Source: UBA4486 sp041984885
Lineage (GTDB): Bacteria > Pseudomonadota > Gammaproteobacteria > Eutrophobiales > Eutrophobiaceae
Length of the DNA: 64,000 bases
Direction of reading: 5' to 3'
NCBI GenBank assembly: GCA_041984885.1
Contig: JBHIXH010000005.1
Coordinates: forward strand, 31,003-95,002
Positions 28,020 through 37,073 of this stretch are shown piece after piece. The notes beneath the pieces are model-generated. The model made no database searches, had not been told where the DNA came from, and saw only the letters and a list, made by a program, of their open reading frames with translations. Within the stretch, counting starts at the first letter, position 1, and every line of letters starts with the position of its first letter. Both the position numbers and the translations under genes were made by a program.

Positions 28020-28892
28020 TTAGTACGCAATTTCCAATGACAGGTACCAGCCTTGCTGGTCATCAAGCGTGGCGACGGTACCAAGGTCTGCGTAGGCACC
28101 GACAATGGAGACATGCTTGTTGGGAAAGATGCCAACAAACACATCGAACCAGTCGTCCTGATCGGTAAAGCCGAGGTTGTTCGGATGTTGACGATACTCG
28201 GCGCCGACGGCGATATAGCGGTTGAGAAAGATGCCGGCTGTGCCTTCAAATACCAGCTCCCGATCGTCATCGCGGTCACCGCCAAAACCGATTAATCCGC
28301 CCTGGTTGGCCCGGGTCCAGCGTACGGTAGCGTTGGCAAAGATGTTACGGTCAAACGGTCCGGCCAACCACAGCTTCGTCGCACTGAGATAGTATTCGAA
28401 GTCGCTGTCACGCACGGCACCGACGGCGCGTGGTACAAAAAAATCCAGATGGTGTTTGTACTGTACACCGAATGTCACCTGGGGTAATTGTTCCAGGATC
28501 AAGTCACCGAACAGTCTTAACTTAAATCCGTAGATGTTCTGTCTTAATTCGGTGTCAGGCAAGCCCAGCGCATCGGCAAGTGTGCTTGTGTCAAACTTTT
28601 GATGCGCCACCGACAGTTCCACGCGGTTGTTATAACTGACAGATGCGCCATACGCTGACAGGGAGTAATCGTCGAGTTGCAGGTTAGTGCCGAATGCCGC
28701 CGCACCGAACTCGTCGATTGAACCATAGCCGGTCAGCACGGCCCAGGGAACGATACCACCGCCGGCCTGACCTTCAATCTGCGTGGCTCCACCGGTGGCC
28801 AGGATACGACTGGTCGCATGGGATACAGTTGGGCCTGAAAGCACTGCCATGCAGACGAGGAGAGAATAACAACGCTTGATGTCGAGATTCAT
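28020..28892 (-). CDS. DUF3034 family outer-membrane protein
   Basis: 290 residues with a signal peptide (cleavage near SHA-TS, residue 26). The N-terminal RILATGGATQIEGQAGGG and VPWAVLTGYG and the alternating aromatic strands (YNNRVELSVAHQKF, ITFGVQYKHHLDFF-like, GWYLSLEIAY at the end) fit a DUF3034 beta-barrel. Ending in an aromatic residue is typical of outer-membrane barrels. Function unknown. It lies one base after the membrane GGDEF–EAL gene, which follows a cupredoxin-like gene, so these form an operon with the exported globin downstream. Confidence 0.8.
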   Translation of the reverse strand: MNLDIKRCYSLLVCMAVLSGPTVSHATSRILATGGATQIEGQAGGGIVPWAVLTGYGSIDEFGAAAFGTNLQLDDYSLSAYGASVSYNNRVELSVAHQKFDTSTLADALGLPDTELRQNIYGFKLRLFGDLILEQLPQVTFGVQYKHHLDFFVPRAVGAVRDSDFEYYLSATKLWLAGPFDRNIFANATVRWTRANQGGLIGFGGDRDDDRELVFEGTAGIFLNRYIAVGAEYRQHPNNLGFTDQDDWFDVFVGIFPNKHVSIVGAYADLGTVATLDDQQGWYLSLEIAY

Positions 28893-28893
28893 C

Positions 28894-31275
28894 TTATGCC
28901 GCCTCGCTCTCGTTCAGCTGATACACACCGTTTATCTTTTTGTACCAGTTGGTAAATTCTTCAGCGGGCAGGGGTTTACTGAAGAGGTAACCCTGTCCCT
29001 TGTTACACCCGTAAGCATGCAAAATACTTGCCCCGGTCATTGTTTCCACGCCTTCTGCAATTACCTCGAGACCTAATGAATGGGCCAGGTCAATTGTCGA
29101 GTGCACAATCTTTTCATCCTGGCTGCCCGGTTTCAGGTTCAATACAAACGACTTGTCTATCTTCAATTCATCAACGGGCAGAGTTTTTAACTGAGTCAGG
29201 GAGGAATAGCCGGTGCCAAAGTCGTCAATCGAAATGCGAAAACCCTGCTGACGTAGATTGGTCAGAATCTTGTGCGCTGTCTCCGGCTCGTTCATGACTG
29301 CGCTTTCGGTAATCTCAAGCACCAGTTGTGTCGAGGGCAAGCGGTGTTTGCCGAGTATTTGATTGAGTAATGTTGGCAGGCTTTTATTTAATAAATCGTT
29401 CGCTGACAGGTTGACGCTGATTTGCAAATTGATGCCGGCGTCAAGCCATTGACGACATTGCTCGGCAGATCGGGATAACACCCATTTGGTTAACTGAAAA
29501 ATCTTGCCGGTCGACTCAAGTACCGATATGAACTCATCCGGCGGCATGAAACCGTATTTTGGGTGCATCCAGCGAACCAGTGCCTCGGCATGTTCTATCG
29601 CACCGGTTTGCAAATCGACCTTGGGTTGATAGTTGAGTACAAATTGGTCAGCTACCAGTCCTTCTTCAAGGTCAGCAACGACCGCCAGTTGACGCCTGTG
29701 GTTTTTATCGCGCCCGATTTCGTACACGGCAGTATGCTCATGATGTTCTTTTGCATCGTATAACGCGATTTCGCAACGTCGCAGTAACTCGGTTCCATTC
29801 TCGGCATGGGTCGGGAATTCGGCGATGCCGTAATAGAATTCAAGGTCAATCTGCATGTCTTCCAGTTCGACAGGAGCCGATAGCATTGGTCGTAATTTCC
29901 TGTTGAGCAGTTCCCTGGTTTGCTCAAGCCCGGTATTTTCCAGAATCAGCAGAAAATCATCGCCACCCAGGCGAGCCGCGGTGTCCGATTTACGCAGCCG
30001 TTGCGCCAGTCTGCGGGCGGTTTCCTTTAATATTACGTCACCGACATGATGACCAAGTGAGTCGTTGATTTGCTTGAAGCGGGACAAATCCATGATTACC
30101 AGCGTAAATGGTGTGTTATTACGTCTTGAACGATGGATTGCGCTTTTGATTCTGTCCTGGGCCAGGTAGCGGTTTGGCAGATTTGTTAAATCATCATGAT
30201 AAGCCTGGTGAATGATACGCTGCTCACGATCGGCAATTTCCCGCTGCATCGTGTTCAATGTGGTAGCGAGATCACCGATTTCATCGTCGCTCCTGATCTC
30301 GATATTGACATCATAGTTACCTTCACCAATCTGCTTTGTTGCCTGAACGAGATCACGAATCGGGGAGAGCAGATGACTGGCGTAATAGGTTCCAAGTAAT
30401 ATGGCACAACCTAATGCGGCCAGAAAAAACAGGATTAATTTGTTCTCCAGTTCCTCATAGGGGGCCAGCTCCTTTTCCAGCGATTTTTGTAAAATCACAT
30501 ACAGTTGATTATTTGAGAGTGACAAGGGTTTGATCCGCGTAAGAAACATTTCACCCTCAAACAGTGAAATCTGCTTGGTTGTTTGCTGTGTTTCCTTGAG
30601 ATACTGCGAACCAAACAACGTCGTGATGAGCTTTTTTTCATCACGAATATCGAGTGTTGAGATAAACTGGTTATGATCAGTGCTACGGCCGTCATACATG
30701 GATATTTCCAGGCCGGAGACATGCTTGATTTCCTCGGCCAGGCCGTCGTCAACGGCAAAACCCATCAGCAACCAGCCGATCTTGTCCGGCGCTGTTACCG
30801 GCACACTGACGATCTGGTAATAGAGTCCTTCCAGAGACAGGATTGAAAACAGGTAATCCTCTTGTTGCAACTTCAGCACGAGCCTTATCCAGCTCGGTTC
30901 CAGTAAATAATCGATTGAAGTTAATGTGTTGCCTTTTACCTTGCCTTGCAGTCCGATAAACATGGCGACTGATGCACCGGCCCTGGCGGCATGGTTCTCC
31001 AGTGCCGAGGTAATCGTCGGCATGTCTTCGGAAGTAACGGCAGACTTTAGACCAAAATCATCGGCAAGGACCTGAACCGATTCTGATAACTGGTAAAACC
31101 GTTGTTCCAGCAATTTATCAAAAATACTTTCTGTGACTTCCAGATCATCTGTTACCGACTGAAGGATGGTGGTTTCCGTCGTGACCAGTGTGGCCAGCAT
31201 CGTCACGGTCTGCGCCGCGCACATGCAGACAATCAGTAATAACAGTATCTTCTGGCGAAAACTGAGTTTAATCAC
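28894..31275 (-). CDS. Membrane-bound GGDEF–EAL protein with periplasmic sensor and HAMP
   Basis: About 793 residues from a GTG at 31275 (VIKLSFRQKILLLL). That GTG overlaps the stop of the upstream cupredoxin gene (GTGATTAA), which fits translational coupling; an ATG at 31308 would add 11 residues that do not look like a family start. Helix 1, a periplasmic sensor of about 250 residues (Cache-like by strand pattern), helix 2, HAMP, then GGDEF in the form ARLGGDDF with an upstream RKSD I-site, and EAL with HAEALVRW, DDFGTGYSSL and EGVET. The GGDDF variant may have altered cyclase activity, while the EAL part looks active. Confidence 0.88.
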   Translation of the reverse strand: MIKLSFRQKILLLLIVCMCAAQTVTMLATLVTTETTILQSVTDDLEVTESIFDKLLEQRFYQLSESVQVLADDFGLKSAVTSEDMPTITSALENHAARAGASVAMFIGLQGKVKGNTLTSIDYLLEPSWIRLVLKLQQEDYLFSILSLEGLYYQIVSVPVTAPDKIGWLLMGFAVDDGLAEEIKHVSGLEISMYDGRSTDHNQFISTLDIRDEKKLITTLFGSQYLKETQQTTKQISLFEGEMFLTRIKPLSLSNNQLYVILQKSLEKELAPYEELENKLILFFLAALGCAILLGTYYASHLLSPIRDLVQATKQIGEGNYDVNIEIRSDDEIGDLATTLNTMQREIADREQRIIHQAYHDDLTNLPNRYLAQDRIKSAIHRSRRNNTPFTLVIMDLSRFKQINDSLGHHVGDVILKETARRLAQRLRKSDTAARLGGDDFLLILENTGLEQTRELLNRKLRPMLSAPVELEDMQIDLEFYYGIAEFPTHAENGTELLRRCEIALYDAKEHHEHTAVYEIGRDKNHRRQLAVVADLEEGLVADQFVLNYQPKVDLQTGAIEHAEALVRWMHPKYGFMPPDEFISVLESTGKIFQLTKWVLSRSAEQCRQWLDAGINLQISVNLSANDLLNKSLPTLLNQILGKHRLPSTQLVLEITESAVMNEPETAHKILTNLRQQGFRISIDDFGTGYSSLTQLKTLPVDELKIDKSFVLNLKPGSQDEKIVHSTIDLAHSLGLEVIAEGVETMTGASILHAYGCNKGQGYLFSKPLPAEEFTNWYKKINGVYQLNESEAA

Positions 31276-31930
31276 GGCGCAGCGACTTGAATTTTTTCTG
31301 CAACTCACTCAGACCACTTTCTTGCGTCGCTTTCGCCTGAACATTAAGGGTTAACTTAATCGTTTTTGCCGCACCATTATCGACATGGACTTCTGTCGAA
31401 TCGGCCGGATCAATGGAGGCATGTTGATGATAGACATCGATACGGTAGTTACCGCTGGCCAGGTCACTGAATTCAACCTTGCCGTTATCTGTCTTGCTGA
31501 ACGTATTCGTATCCAGCACATAGATGATTCCACTCATCGTATCGTGGATGTTGCAGCCAATGACCACCTTCCCGGTTGATTCGAAATTCACCGGAAAGCT
31601 CGATTCCCCGCCGTACAGCGGTAATTCAAACGGCCTGGTTTTGGAAAAGGAATAGACGTGGTGACGGATGTTATCGCTGTTCGGAAAATTCACCTCGGTA
31701 CCGGTCTGGATCACACTGACCTCGGGTAAGAAGCGCTTGTTGACCTGGTCAACCACGGAATTCGTTTTATCCGGCTGTCGTGTGCTGTCACTGTCGAGTG
31801 AACTGACGGCCACCACGGCGTTATTCAGGGGGACGCCATTCTGGTCGACGATCTCGACAGTTAAAGCCGGCAAGGGTGAAGTGAGAAACAGGCAAACAGC
31901 GGAGACGATGGCGCAATTGAATGTTTTCAT
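31268..31930 (-). CDS. Exported cupredoxin-like protein (often named methylamine utilization protein)
   Basis: 220 residues, signal peptide (cleavage near LPALT, residues 20–24). A type-1-like copper site can be read: H90/H91 in IRHHVYSFS, then C126, H129 and M132 in GCNIHDTMSG. A carboxypeptidase-regulatory-like strand pattern surrounds it (GNYRIDVYHQH). Relatives carry the name methylamine utilization protein, but no mau genes are here, so that role is not supported. First gene of an apparent operon with the GGDEF–EAL protein, DUF3034 protein and exported globin; all could sense or handle redox or gas signals in the envelope. The partner is unknown. Confidence 0.8.
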   Translation of the reverse strand: MKTFNCAIVSAVCLFLTSPLPALTVEIVDQNGVPLNNAVVAVSSLDSDSTRQPDKTNSVVDQVNKRFLPEVSVIQTGTEVNFPNSDNIRHHVYSFSKTRPFELPLYGGESSFPVNFESTGKVVIGCNIHDTMSGIIYVLDTNTFSKTDNGKVEFSDLASGNYRIDVYHQHASIDPADSTEVHVDNGAAKTIKLTLNVQAKATQESGLSELQKKFKSLRRD

Positions 31931-32347
31931 ACCTGAAATCCTTAATTTTATGCGTTGGAGTTAGGCCAGAATTTAACTGAAACCGATAGCGTCAGGGACT
32001 GGATCTGTAGCGGCAGAGGAGGATAAAACTTTATGAAAAATAGAAGGGTAGAGGGGAGGGCAAAAAAATGAGACTTCCTTGTCTCTAACGTTTTGCTGAT
32101 GAATATCTCGTTGATTTGGTCCAACGAGGAGGAGAAACAAAACCTGTTACTGTAAATAAAAAACTATATTTAACAGTAATTTAAACTGTAATCATAAGAT
32201 AGTCTATTAATTGTAAAATATCAAGTATATTTTTTAATTATTTGATAATATTAAATTTATTATATTTTCTCCAGGATTGAAATGTCGTAGTCGGAACGTT
32301 TTGCCGCACTCCATCTCATACCTGTAAGTCGCATTCAGGGGTATTAG
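31931..32347. other. AT-rich divergent intergenic region with inverted repeats
   Basis: About 420 bases between the cupredoxin operon (leftward) and the DUF1223 gene (rightward). No gene is seen. It holds an inverted repeat TTACTGT/ACAGTAA at 32147–32179, a TCGTTG/CAACGA hairpin near 32109–32128 and a GAGAC/GTCTC hairpin near 32070. It is much more AT-rich than its neighbours from 32150 to 32270. Likely holds the promoters and possibly operators of both sides. Confidence 0.5.
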
Positions 32348-33088
32348 ATGAAAGGGTTGACGGTTGTCGGGTTGTGTTTGCTGTTCGGGGCCGAAAGTTT
32401 ACTGGCAGAGACACAGGACTTTTCCAGTTTGGCGAAGCAAACCGGCTTGCTCGAACTGTATACATCGGAGGGCTGTAGCAGCTGTCCTCCAGCTGACAAG
32501 TGGTTGAGTACATTAATAAAACGGCCAGAACTATGGCAAAAATTTGTTCCGGTTGCGTTTCATGTGGATTACTGGGATTACATCGGTTGGCAGGACCGAT
32601 TCGCGAAACCGGAATACACCGGCAGGCAACGTGCATTTGCCCGTCAGCAGTCATTAAAAACCATCTATACGCCCGGATTTGTGTATAACGGCAGGGAATG
32701 GCACAACTGGTTTGTAAAACGTTTGTTTGATTTTCCGGAAGGAGGGAATCCAGGCGTACTCAACCTGTCAGTTCAGAACGACATCGTGACGGTGCAGTTT
32801 CAGCCGATCCAGGCAACGGCTAGGCCATTATTTCTGAATGTGGCACTGCTCGGTTTCGGAATCGAAACAAGCGTCAAGGCGGGGGAGAATTCCGGGAAAA
32901 AATTACAACATGACTTTGTTGTGCTGCAACTGGATCAAACCAGGTTGCGGCAAAGAGGTGATAGTTACCGGACAGACTTGGCGCTACCGAGCAGCGACAT
33001 CGCCGCCAAACGCTATGGAATTGCCGCCTGGATTAACAGCCAGGCCGATCTGACGCCAATCCAGGCGACCGGTGGATTTTTAAACTAA
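32348..33088 (+). CDS. DUF1223 exported thioredoxin-fold protein
   Basis: 246 residues with a signal peptide (cleavage near LLA-ET, residue 20). The N-terminal thioredoxin-like motif ELYTSEGCSSCPPAD (C43, C46) and VAFHVDYWDYIGWQDRF and IYTPGFVYNGREW segments are typical of DUF1223. Function of the family is unknown; the CxxC suggests a redox role. Its stop overlaps the stop of the convergent AsmA-like gene by four bases. Confidence 0.88.
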   Translation: MKGLTVVGLCLLFGAESLLAETQDFSSLAKQTGLLELYTSEGCSSCPPADKWLSTLIKRPELWQKFVPVAFHVDYWDYIGWQDRFAKPEYTGRQRAFARQQSLKTIYTPGFVYNGREWHNWFVKRLFDFPEGGNPGVLNLSVQNDIVTVQFQPIQATARPLFLNVALLGFGIETSVKAGENSGKKLQHDFVVLQLDQTRLRQRGDSYRTDLALPSSDIAAKRYGIAAWINSQADLTPIQATGGFLN

Positions 33089-35151
33089 TCGAATAATCCT
33101 TTTAGCAGTTTACCTGCCCCTTCAGTTACATCCTTGACGGCATCGGCCGCCGTGTCCGTTGCTGTTTCAACGGCCGATTTTTCACTTGCTGGCGCTTCCT
33201 CAACGGGTTCCGGTTTTGCCACTTTACCGAGCGCGATATCACATGGGTTGCCTTTGCCGGTGGTTTTGGAAAACAACCCCTGGGCCAGCAACGACAGCCC
33301 GCCGGTGGCGACGGCTGCACCGGCCGATATTCCGGCGGTCAATGCCCCCTTGGCGCCCACACCAATGGAAGGATCAGATAACGGACCGGTGATCTGTACT
33401 GCATCGACCAACGTCCCCAGGTTAATTCCAAGTCCTTCACGGGCACGCGGCTTGACGGCCAGGTTTAATAGCTCGTTTTTCAGATCTATCGTGCCGCTAC
33501 CGGATATGTTGATGCGTTCGGTGCGGAAGGCGATGCCGCGGTCTGTCGTGGCCATACCATCCTTGACGATAAAATTTAATACTGCGCATTCCAGCGAAGT
33601 ATGCGCCTCTTTTTCCGACATCGGATTGATCTTGTCTAACGCAGAGAAGACGACATCGGCGCCTGCCATATCGACGGACTGATTCGCCATTTTGCCAGCA
33701 CCGGTATTCAGCAGGATCTCGCCGTTCAGATTGCCCGCGATAGCCGCCACGCTTTGTCCACTGCCGGACAACTTGATATCGACGTCGGTCTTGCCGCCGG
33801 ACAGGGCCTGGTTTTTCCTGAAATTGGGTAGTTGACCAAGTTCCAATTGGCGGACAGTTAATACCTGGTTCAATGTTGCGGTTTTGCCGCTACTCGCATC
33901 CAGCGTGGTAGCGATTTGTAACGTGCCGCCAGCCACGTTGGCCGTAAATGGTTGCAGTTTCAGCTTGCCGTTTTTTAATGAGAGGGACAGGTTGACGTCC
34001 GACAGCGTTGCGTCTTTCGTAATAAACTTGTTGACCTGCATCTTCAGGTCGAGATCAGCGGAATTCAAACCTGCCAGCGGCAGGGTATCGGGGGAAAACA
34101 CCCTGGTTTTTTTCTGTTTCGGTTTGGCTTTTTCGTCCGGCTGGAAAGGGGAGACGTCCAGTGTGTCGGCAGACAGGTTGGCAACCAGGCTCGGTCTGTC
34201 GCCAGCCATCGAGACACTGACATCACCCTTGATCTCGAATTTCAGCAAGGTCGCGACAAGACCGCTGACCGAGTAGCCGTTATCAGTATCCGTTAATTTG
34301 CCACCGACCTTGATCGGACCGGCCTGGGGCAGTTCGGAACCAGCGACGCGATTCAGATGACTGAGCGAATCGATGTTAAAAGCGACATTCAGGTTCATAC
34401 CTTTGCCTTGCATCGGTTGGTCTATCTGACCATCAATGCTGGCCGAAGCCTTATCAACGAGGGCCGATAATTTAACGGGCCAGGATTGATTCGAGGTTAG
34501 ATCATTCAATGAGCCCAGCTCGGCGTCGACGCTGATCGGGCTTTCGTTCAACGCGGCACGGACTTTCAGGTTCAATGGATCGGAAAAACTGCTTGAGCGT
34601 GCCGAGATTTCTTCAATATGAAGTTTTGTGGTTTTACCTTTTTGTCCGTCAACGTAGGTCAGGTTCGCATTTTCGATCACGACTTCATTGATATTCAGTC
34701 CCGGAGTTCCGGACGGGCTGTTATCTGTATCTGTGGCTTCTTCCAGGTCGGCCACTTTCCCGGGTTCAGCAAAGATCCAGTTTCCCTGGCCCTGTTTATC
34801 TGTTTCCAGCAGGATATTGGGTTCCAGCAAAATTAACCGGTTCACCTGGATATTTTTTCTTAATAATGGCAGCAAGGAGACTTCCGCCTCGAACCGGCGC
34901 ACACTCAGCATGTCGGGTTCGCTGCCCCATTGGGCATTACCAAACGTGACATCGCTGACTGCGATCGTGGGTAGCAGGGAGGGAGCAAGGTGTAATTCCC
35001 CGTTAATTGAAAACTCCCGGCCGGTTTTATCCTTGATGAGTTTTACAATCTCTGGTTTGTATTGGTTGACATCCAGCGACACAACGATGCCGGCAATGAC
35101 AGTAAAGGTCACGACGACAAAACCGCAAAGAATAATCAGTATTTTTTTCAT
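33085..35151 (-). CDS. AsmA family protein
   Basis: 688 residues: one N-terminal membrane helix (about 5–27), then a long periplasmic part with AsmA features (SLDVNQYKPEIVKLIKDKTG, and a C-terminal LSGSGQSVAAIAGNLNGE strand). Ends with a low-complexity Ala/Glu/Lys-rich tail (about 645–688). AsmA-like proteins form hydrophobic grooves bridging the periplasm and are linked to phospholipid transport to the outer membrane. Stands alone. A TGAATTATTCAA site lies about 90 bases upstream of its start (see that feature). Confidence 0.87.
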   Translation of the reverse strand: MKKILIILCGFVVVTFTVIAGIVVSLDVNQYKPEIVKLIKDKTGREFSINGELHLAPSLLPTIAVSDVTFGNAQWGSEPDMLSVRRFEAEVSLLPLLRKNIQVNRLILLEPNILLETDKQGQGNWIFAEPGKVADLEEATDTDNSPSGTPGLNINEVVIENANLTYVDGQKGKTTKLHIEEISARSSSFSDPLNLKVRAALNESPISVDAELGSLNDLTSNQSWPVKLSALVDKASASIDGQIDQPMQGKGMNLNVAFNIDSLSHLNRVAGSELPQAGPIKVGGKLTDTDNGYSVSGLVATLLKFEIKGDVSVSMAGDRPSLVANLSADTLDVSPFQPDEKAKPKQKKTRVFSPDTLPLAGLNSADLDLKMQVNKFITKDATLSDVNLSLSLKNGKLKLQPFTANVAGGTLQIATTLDASSGKTATLNQVLTVRQLELGQLPNFRKNQALSGGKTDVDIKLSGSGQSVAAIAGNLNGEILLNTGAGKMANQSVDMAGADVVFSALDKINPMSEKEAHTSLECAVLNFIVKDGMATTDRGIAFRTERINISGSGTIDLKNELLNLAVKPRAREGLGINLGTLVDAVQITGPLSDPSIGVGAKGALTAGISAGAAVATGGLSLLAQGLFSKTTGKGNPCDIALGKVAKPEPVEEAPASEKSAVETATDTAADAVKDVTEGAGKLLKGLFD

Positions 35152-35682
35152 AGCTGTTTAATGTAAGAAATTTTGATGCAGATAAAAACCGCACATTTAT
35201 CAGATTAACACATCAACTGGCGTAAATTTTATTCTTCACTGAATTATTCAATTATATCGATATGCTTGCTCATCGCGCATCGGGAACGGAAGAGTGATGT
35301 CCTGCGGATCAAAATAACTAACCGACATACCGTGTTCACTACGCGTTGGAATTAAAGATGACATCACCTCGGAACTCGCTATTCAGAACGCGGATTTTTT
35401 GCGCAAAAAATAAACTGCGAAAAGGATATCCAGTCGGCGAGGGCAATCGTCTCTCATGCTTTTACGCCTTCACAGCCGCACTGAAGAAACTGGCGCTACG
35501 AGCTATGACTATCGTTAATCACGATGCTGCTTACGTGTCATTATCCATTCATACATAAAATTTAACATAATATACATTATACGTAGTAATAAAAGCATGG
35601 GAATACCGATCAGAGAATAGAATAGTTTTTAAATATATCTTCTATTTCTTTGTTTTTATTATTTTTATTTACTGATTATAGC
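35152..35682. other. Intergenic region of about 530 bases, no clear gene
   Basis: Lies between the AsmA gene start and the end of a small minus-strand gene. A 70-codon plus-strand frame at 35346–35558 lacks a ribosome site and resembles no family, so it is not called. The part 35560–35680 is very AT-rich. At 35240–35251 is TGAATTATTCAA, identical to the core of a palindrome upstream of the cupin gene. I could not match a riboswitch. Confidence 0.5.
35240..35251. promoter_or_regulatory. Palindromic site upstream of the AsmA gene, repeated at 36927
   Basis: TGAATTATTCAA, about 90 bases upstream of the AsmA-like start. The same 12 bases occur at 36927–36938 next to the sigma-54-like promoter of the cupin gene. 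Could be a shared operator, but AT-rich words can recur by chance. Confidence 0.3.
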
Positions 35683-36201
35683 TCACCTGGACGGCAGCAG
35701 ACTTATTTCAAATTCGTGTTGGCCATCAGGCGTGTACACTGTTGTAATCATTTTATTTCCGACAATCTTTCGCGTTGTCGCGCTGGCGTCTGTATAAAAT
35801 TCCGGTCCATCCTCGGTTTCAACCAGCAGTATGTTTCTGGCAAATGTCCGCCAACGAACCCGGTTTCCGTTTTTCAACACAAATTCTCCGCGCTGCCATA
35901 ACCAGACCTTGCCAAATCCCATTAGCGGGCTTATGCCGGCTCTTTGAAAATTGTCTAACCGGTTTAATAACGAAGCGTCGGTATATATCTGGACTGTTTG
36001 CTGGGGTTGCTGTTCCAGCACGATATGATCGATGTCATTTATAAATGGCAAACCGGACGTGTTCGATTCAGCCAGTGCCTGGCCGTTAAAGATACCAGCC
36101 ACGAACCACAAACTGACAAACAGGATAGAAACGGCGGACGCGGATGCAGCGCGCCCTGCACCACCTGTGCCGTTATAGATTAAGACTGCCTGACTATTCA
36201 T
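35683..36201 (-). CDS. Hypothetical exported protein
   Basis: 172 residues, not recognised. A hydrophobic stretch at about 20–42 ending in GQALA-ES looks like a late signal peptide or signal anchor; the first 18 residues are polar and the true start may be further in. The mature part is mostly predicted strand, with WLWQRGEFVLKNG, RWRTFARNILLVETEDG and a C-terminal GQHEFEISLLPSR. No cysteines remain after export. It lies 118 bases downstream of the cupin gene on the same strand and might be co-transcribed with it. Confidence 0.65.
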   Translation of the reverse strand: MNSQAVLIYNGTGGAGRAASASAVSILFVSLWFVAGIFNGQALAESNTSGLPFINDIDHIVLEQQPQQTVQIYTDASLLNRLDNFQRAGISPLMGFGKVWLWQRGEFVLKNGNRVRWRTFARNILLVETEDGPEFYTDASATTRKIVGNKMITTVYTPDGQHEFEISLLPSR

Positions 36202-36319
36202 GAATACGTACAGTCATCGCTTCCCGGTAAAGTCATTTCAAAGTGCATCTGCGCAGTATGAGACTGGTGCCTTCCCTGGCGTGAGCCCGGAATGATGCAA
36301 TTGCATCCTGTGTTTGCGG

Positions 36320-36799
36320 TTAATACAGAATATCAAATGGGCGCGACCACTTGATGTAGGTCAGGCAATAATCTTCGGCATCGCAGGTAATCGCATGCTT
36401 TGGCGCATTGCCGGGGAAGCTGATGTACCCCGTGCCACTGCGAAAGCTGTGCTTTTTGCCATCCTCGGAAATCAACGTGTAGGCGCCTTTGAGCCATATA
36501 TAGGTTTCATCGCTGGTATGCGTGTGCATGGCAACGTGATAACCCGCCGGGATTTTCAGGACTACTTCACTTCCATCTTTGGCCAGATCGCCACGTATCA
36601 ACGCGATCTCCACACCCGGGTCCAATCCCTCCACATCGAGTGGTTGCCAGGCGACCTTGTCAAAGTCAATGATGGTCTGATCATTCCCGAAAGCGATCGG
36701 TTTCATATTCGACCCAAGTTCATGTGCCATGGCAGCCGGCAAGGTCAGCGTGCTCAGCATCAGTCCAGCTAGGGTCTTGTATAACGCGGTTGTCTTCAT
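36320..36799 (-). CDS. Periplasmic cupin-domain protein
   Basis: 159 residues with a signal peptide (cleavage near AMA-HE, residue 25). A single cupin barrel holds the metal ligands H92, H94 and E98 (MHTHTSDETYIW) and H135 (PKHAI), with H88 close by. Cupins of this type bind a metal and may be dioxygenases or sensors; the substrate is not deducible. A strong ribosome site (GAGGAGG) precedes the ATG. Upstream is a sigma-54 −24/−12 element facing this gene, and the next gene, divergent, is a sigma-54 activator with a globin domain. This is the best candidate target of that activator. Confidence 0.85.
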   Translation of the reverse strand: MKTTALYKTLAGLMLSTLTLPAAMAHELGSNMKPIAFGNDQTIIDFDKVAWQPLDVEGLDPGVEIALIRGDLAKDGSEVVLKIPAGYHVAMHTHTSDETYIWLKGAYTLISEDGKKHSFRSGTGYISFPGNAPKHAITCDAEDYCLTYIKWSRPFDILY

Positions 36800-36896
36800 C
36801 GTTCCTCCTCAGGTAAGTCATTCTGCCGCGGTTAGCATGCATGCAGGCCGGCACGAATGAATTAGTTGGCTTTAATCTTGTAACCGGTATTGATTG

Positions 36897-36913
36897 AGCA
36901 ATCACAATGCCAA
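36897..36913 (-). promoter_or_regulatory. Sigma-54 (−24/−12) promoter of the cupin gene
   Basis: On the minus strand reads TTGGCATTGTGATTGCT. The GG and GC are exactly 10 bases apart, as the sigma-54 consensus TGGCAC-N5-TTGCW needs; only the C after TGGCA is changed to T. The predicted transcript start, about 12 bases past the GC, leaves a leader of some 85 bases to the cupin ATG. It lies within the divergent region shared with a sigma-54 activator gene. Confidence 0.7.
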
Positions 36914-36925
36914 TCTGCTGAAAAA

Positions 36926-36938
36926 TTGAATTATTCAA
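36926..36938. promoter_or_regulatory. 13-bp palindrome, possible activator site
   Basis: TTGAATTATTCAA, a perfect palindrome, 13 bases upstream of the −24 element of the cupin promoter. A Fis-type activator would bind such a dyad, though this spot is closer to the promoter than most sigma-54 enhancers. The core recurs upstream of the AsmA-like gene. Confidence 0.4.
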
Positions 36939-37073
36939 TAAAAACAGGGAGATGTATGATGATTCAGCGCAATTTCAGGCAGGCCATATTTATTAATTTA
37001 AATAAAACAGGATATTTCATGCACTATTTCCCGTTTAATTTAACAACTTTAAAACGATAATAAACAAGAAAAA

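Noticed and set aside
31268..31930. Role in methylamine oxidation suggested by the common family name
   Set aside because: No mau cluster genes are present; only a cupredoxin-like site can be supported.
35346..35558. 70-codon plus-strand frame, or a cyclic di-GMP riboswitch in the same region
   Set aside because: No ribosome site or family resemblance for the frame, and I could not match the riboswitch core or its stems.
36867..36882. Plus-strand −24/−12-like element TTGGC...TTGTA pointing to the globin activator gene
   Set aside because: The invariant GC at −12 is GT, and it is about 190 bases from the start codon; too weak to call.
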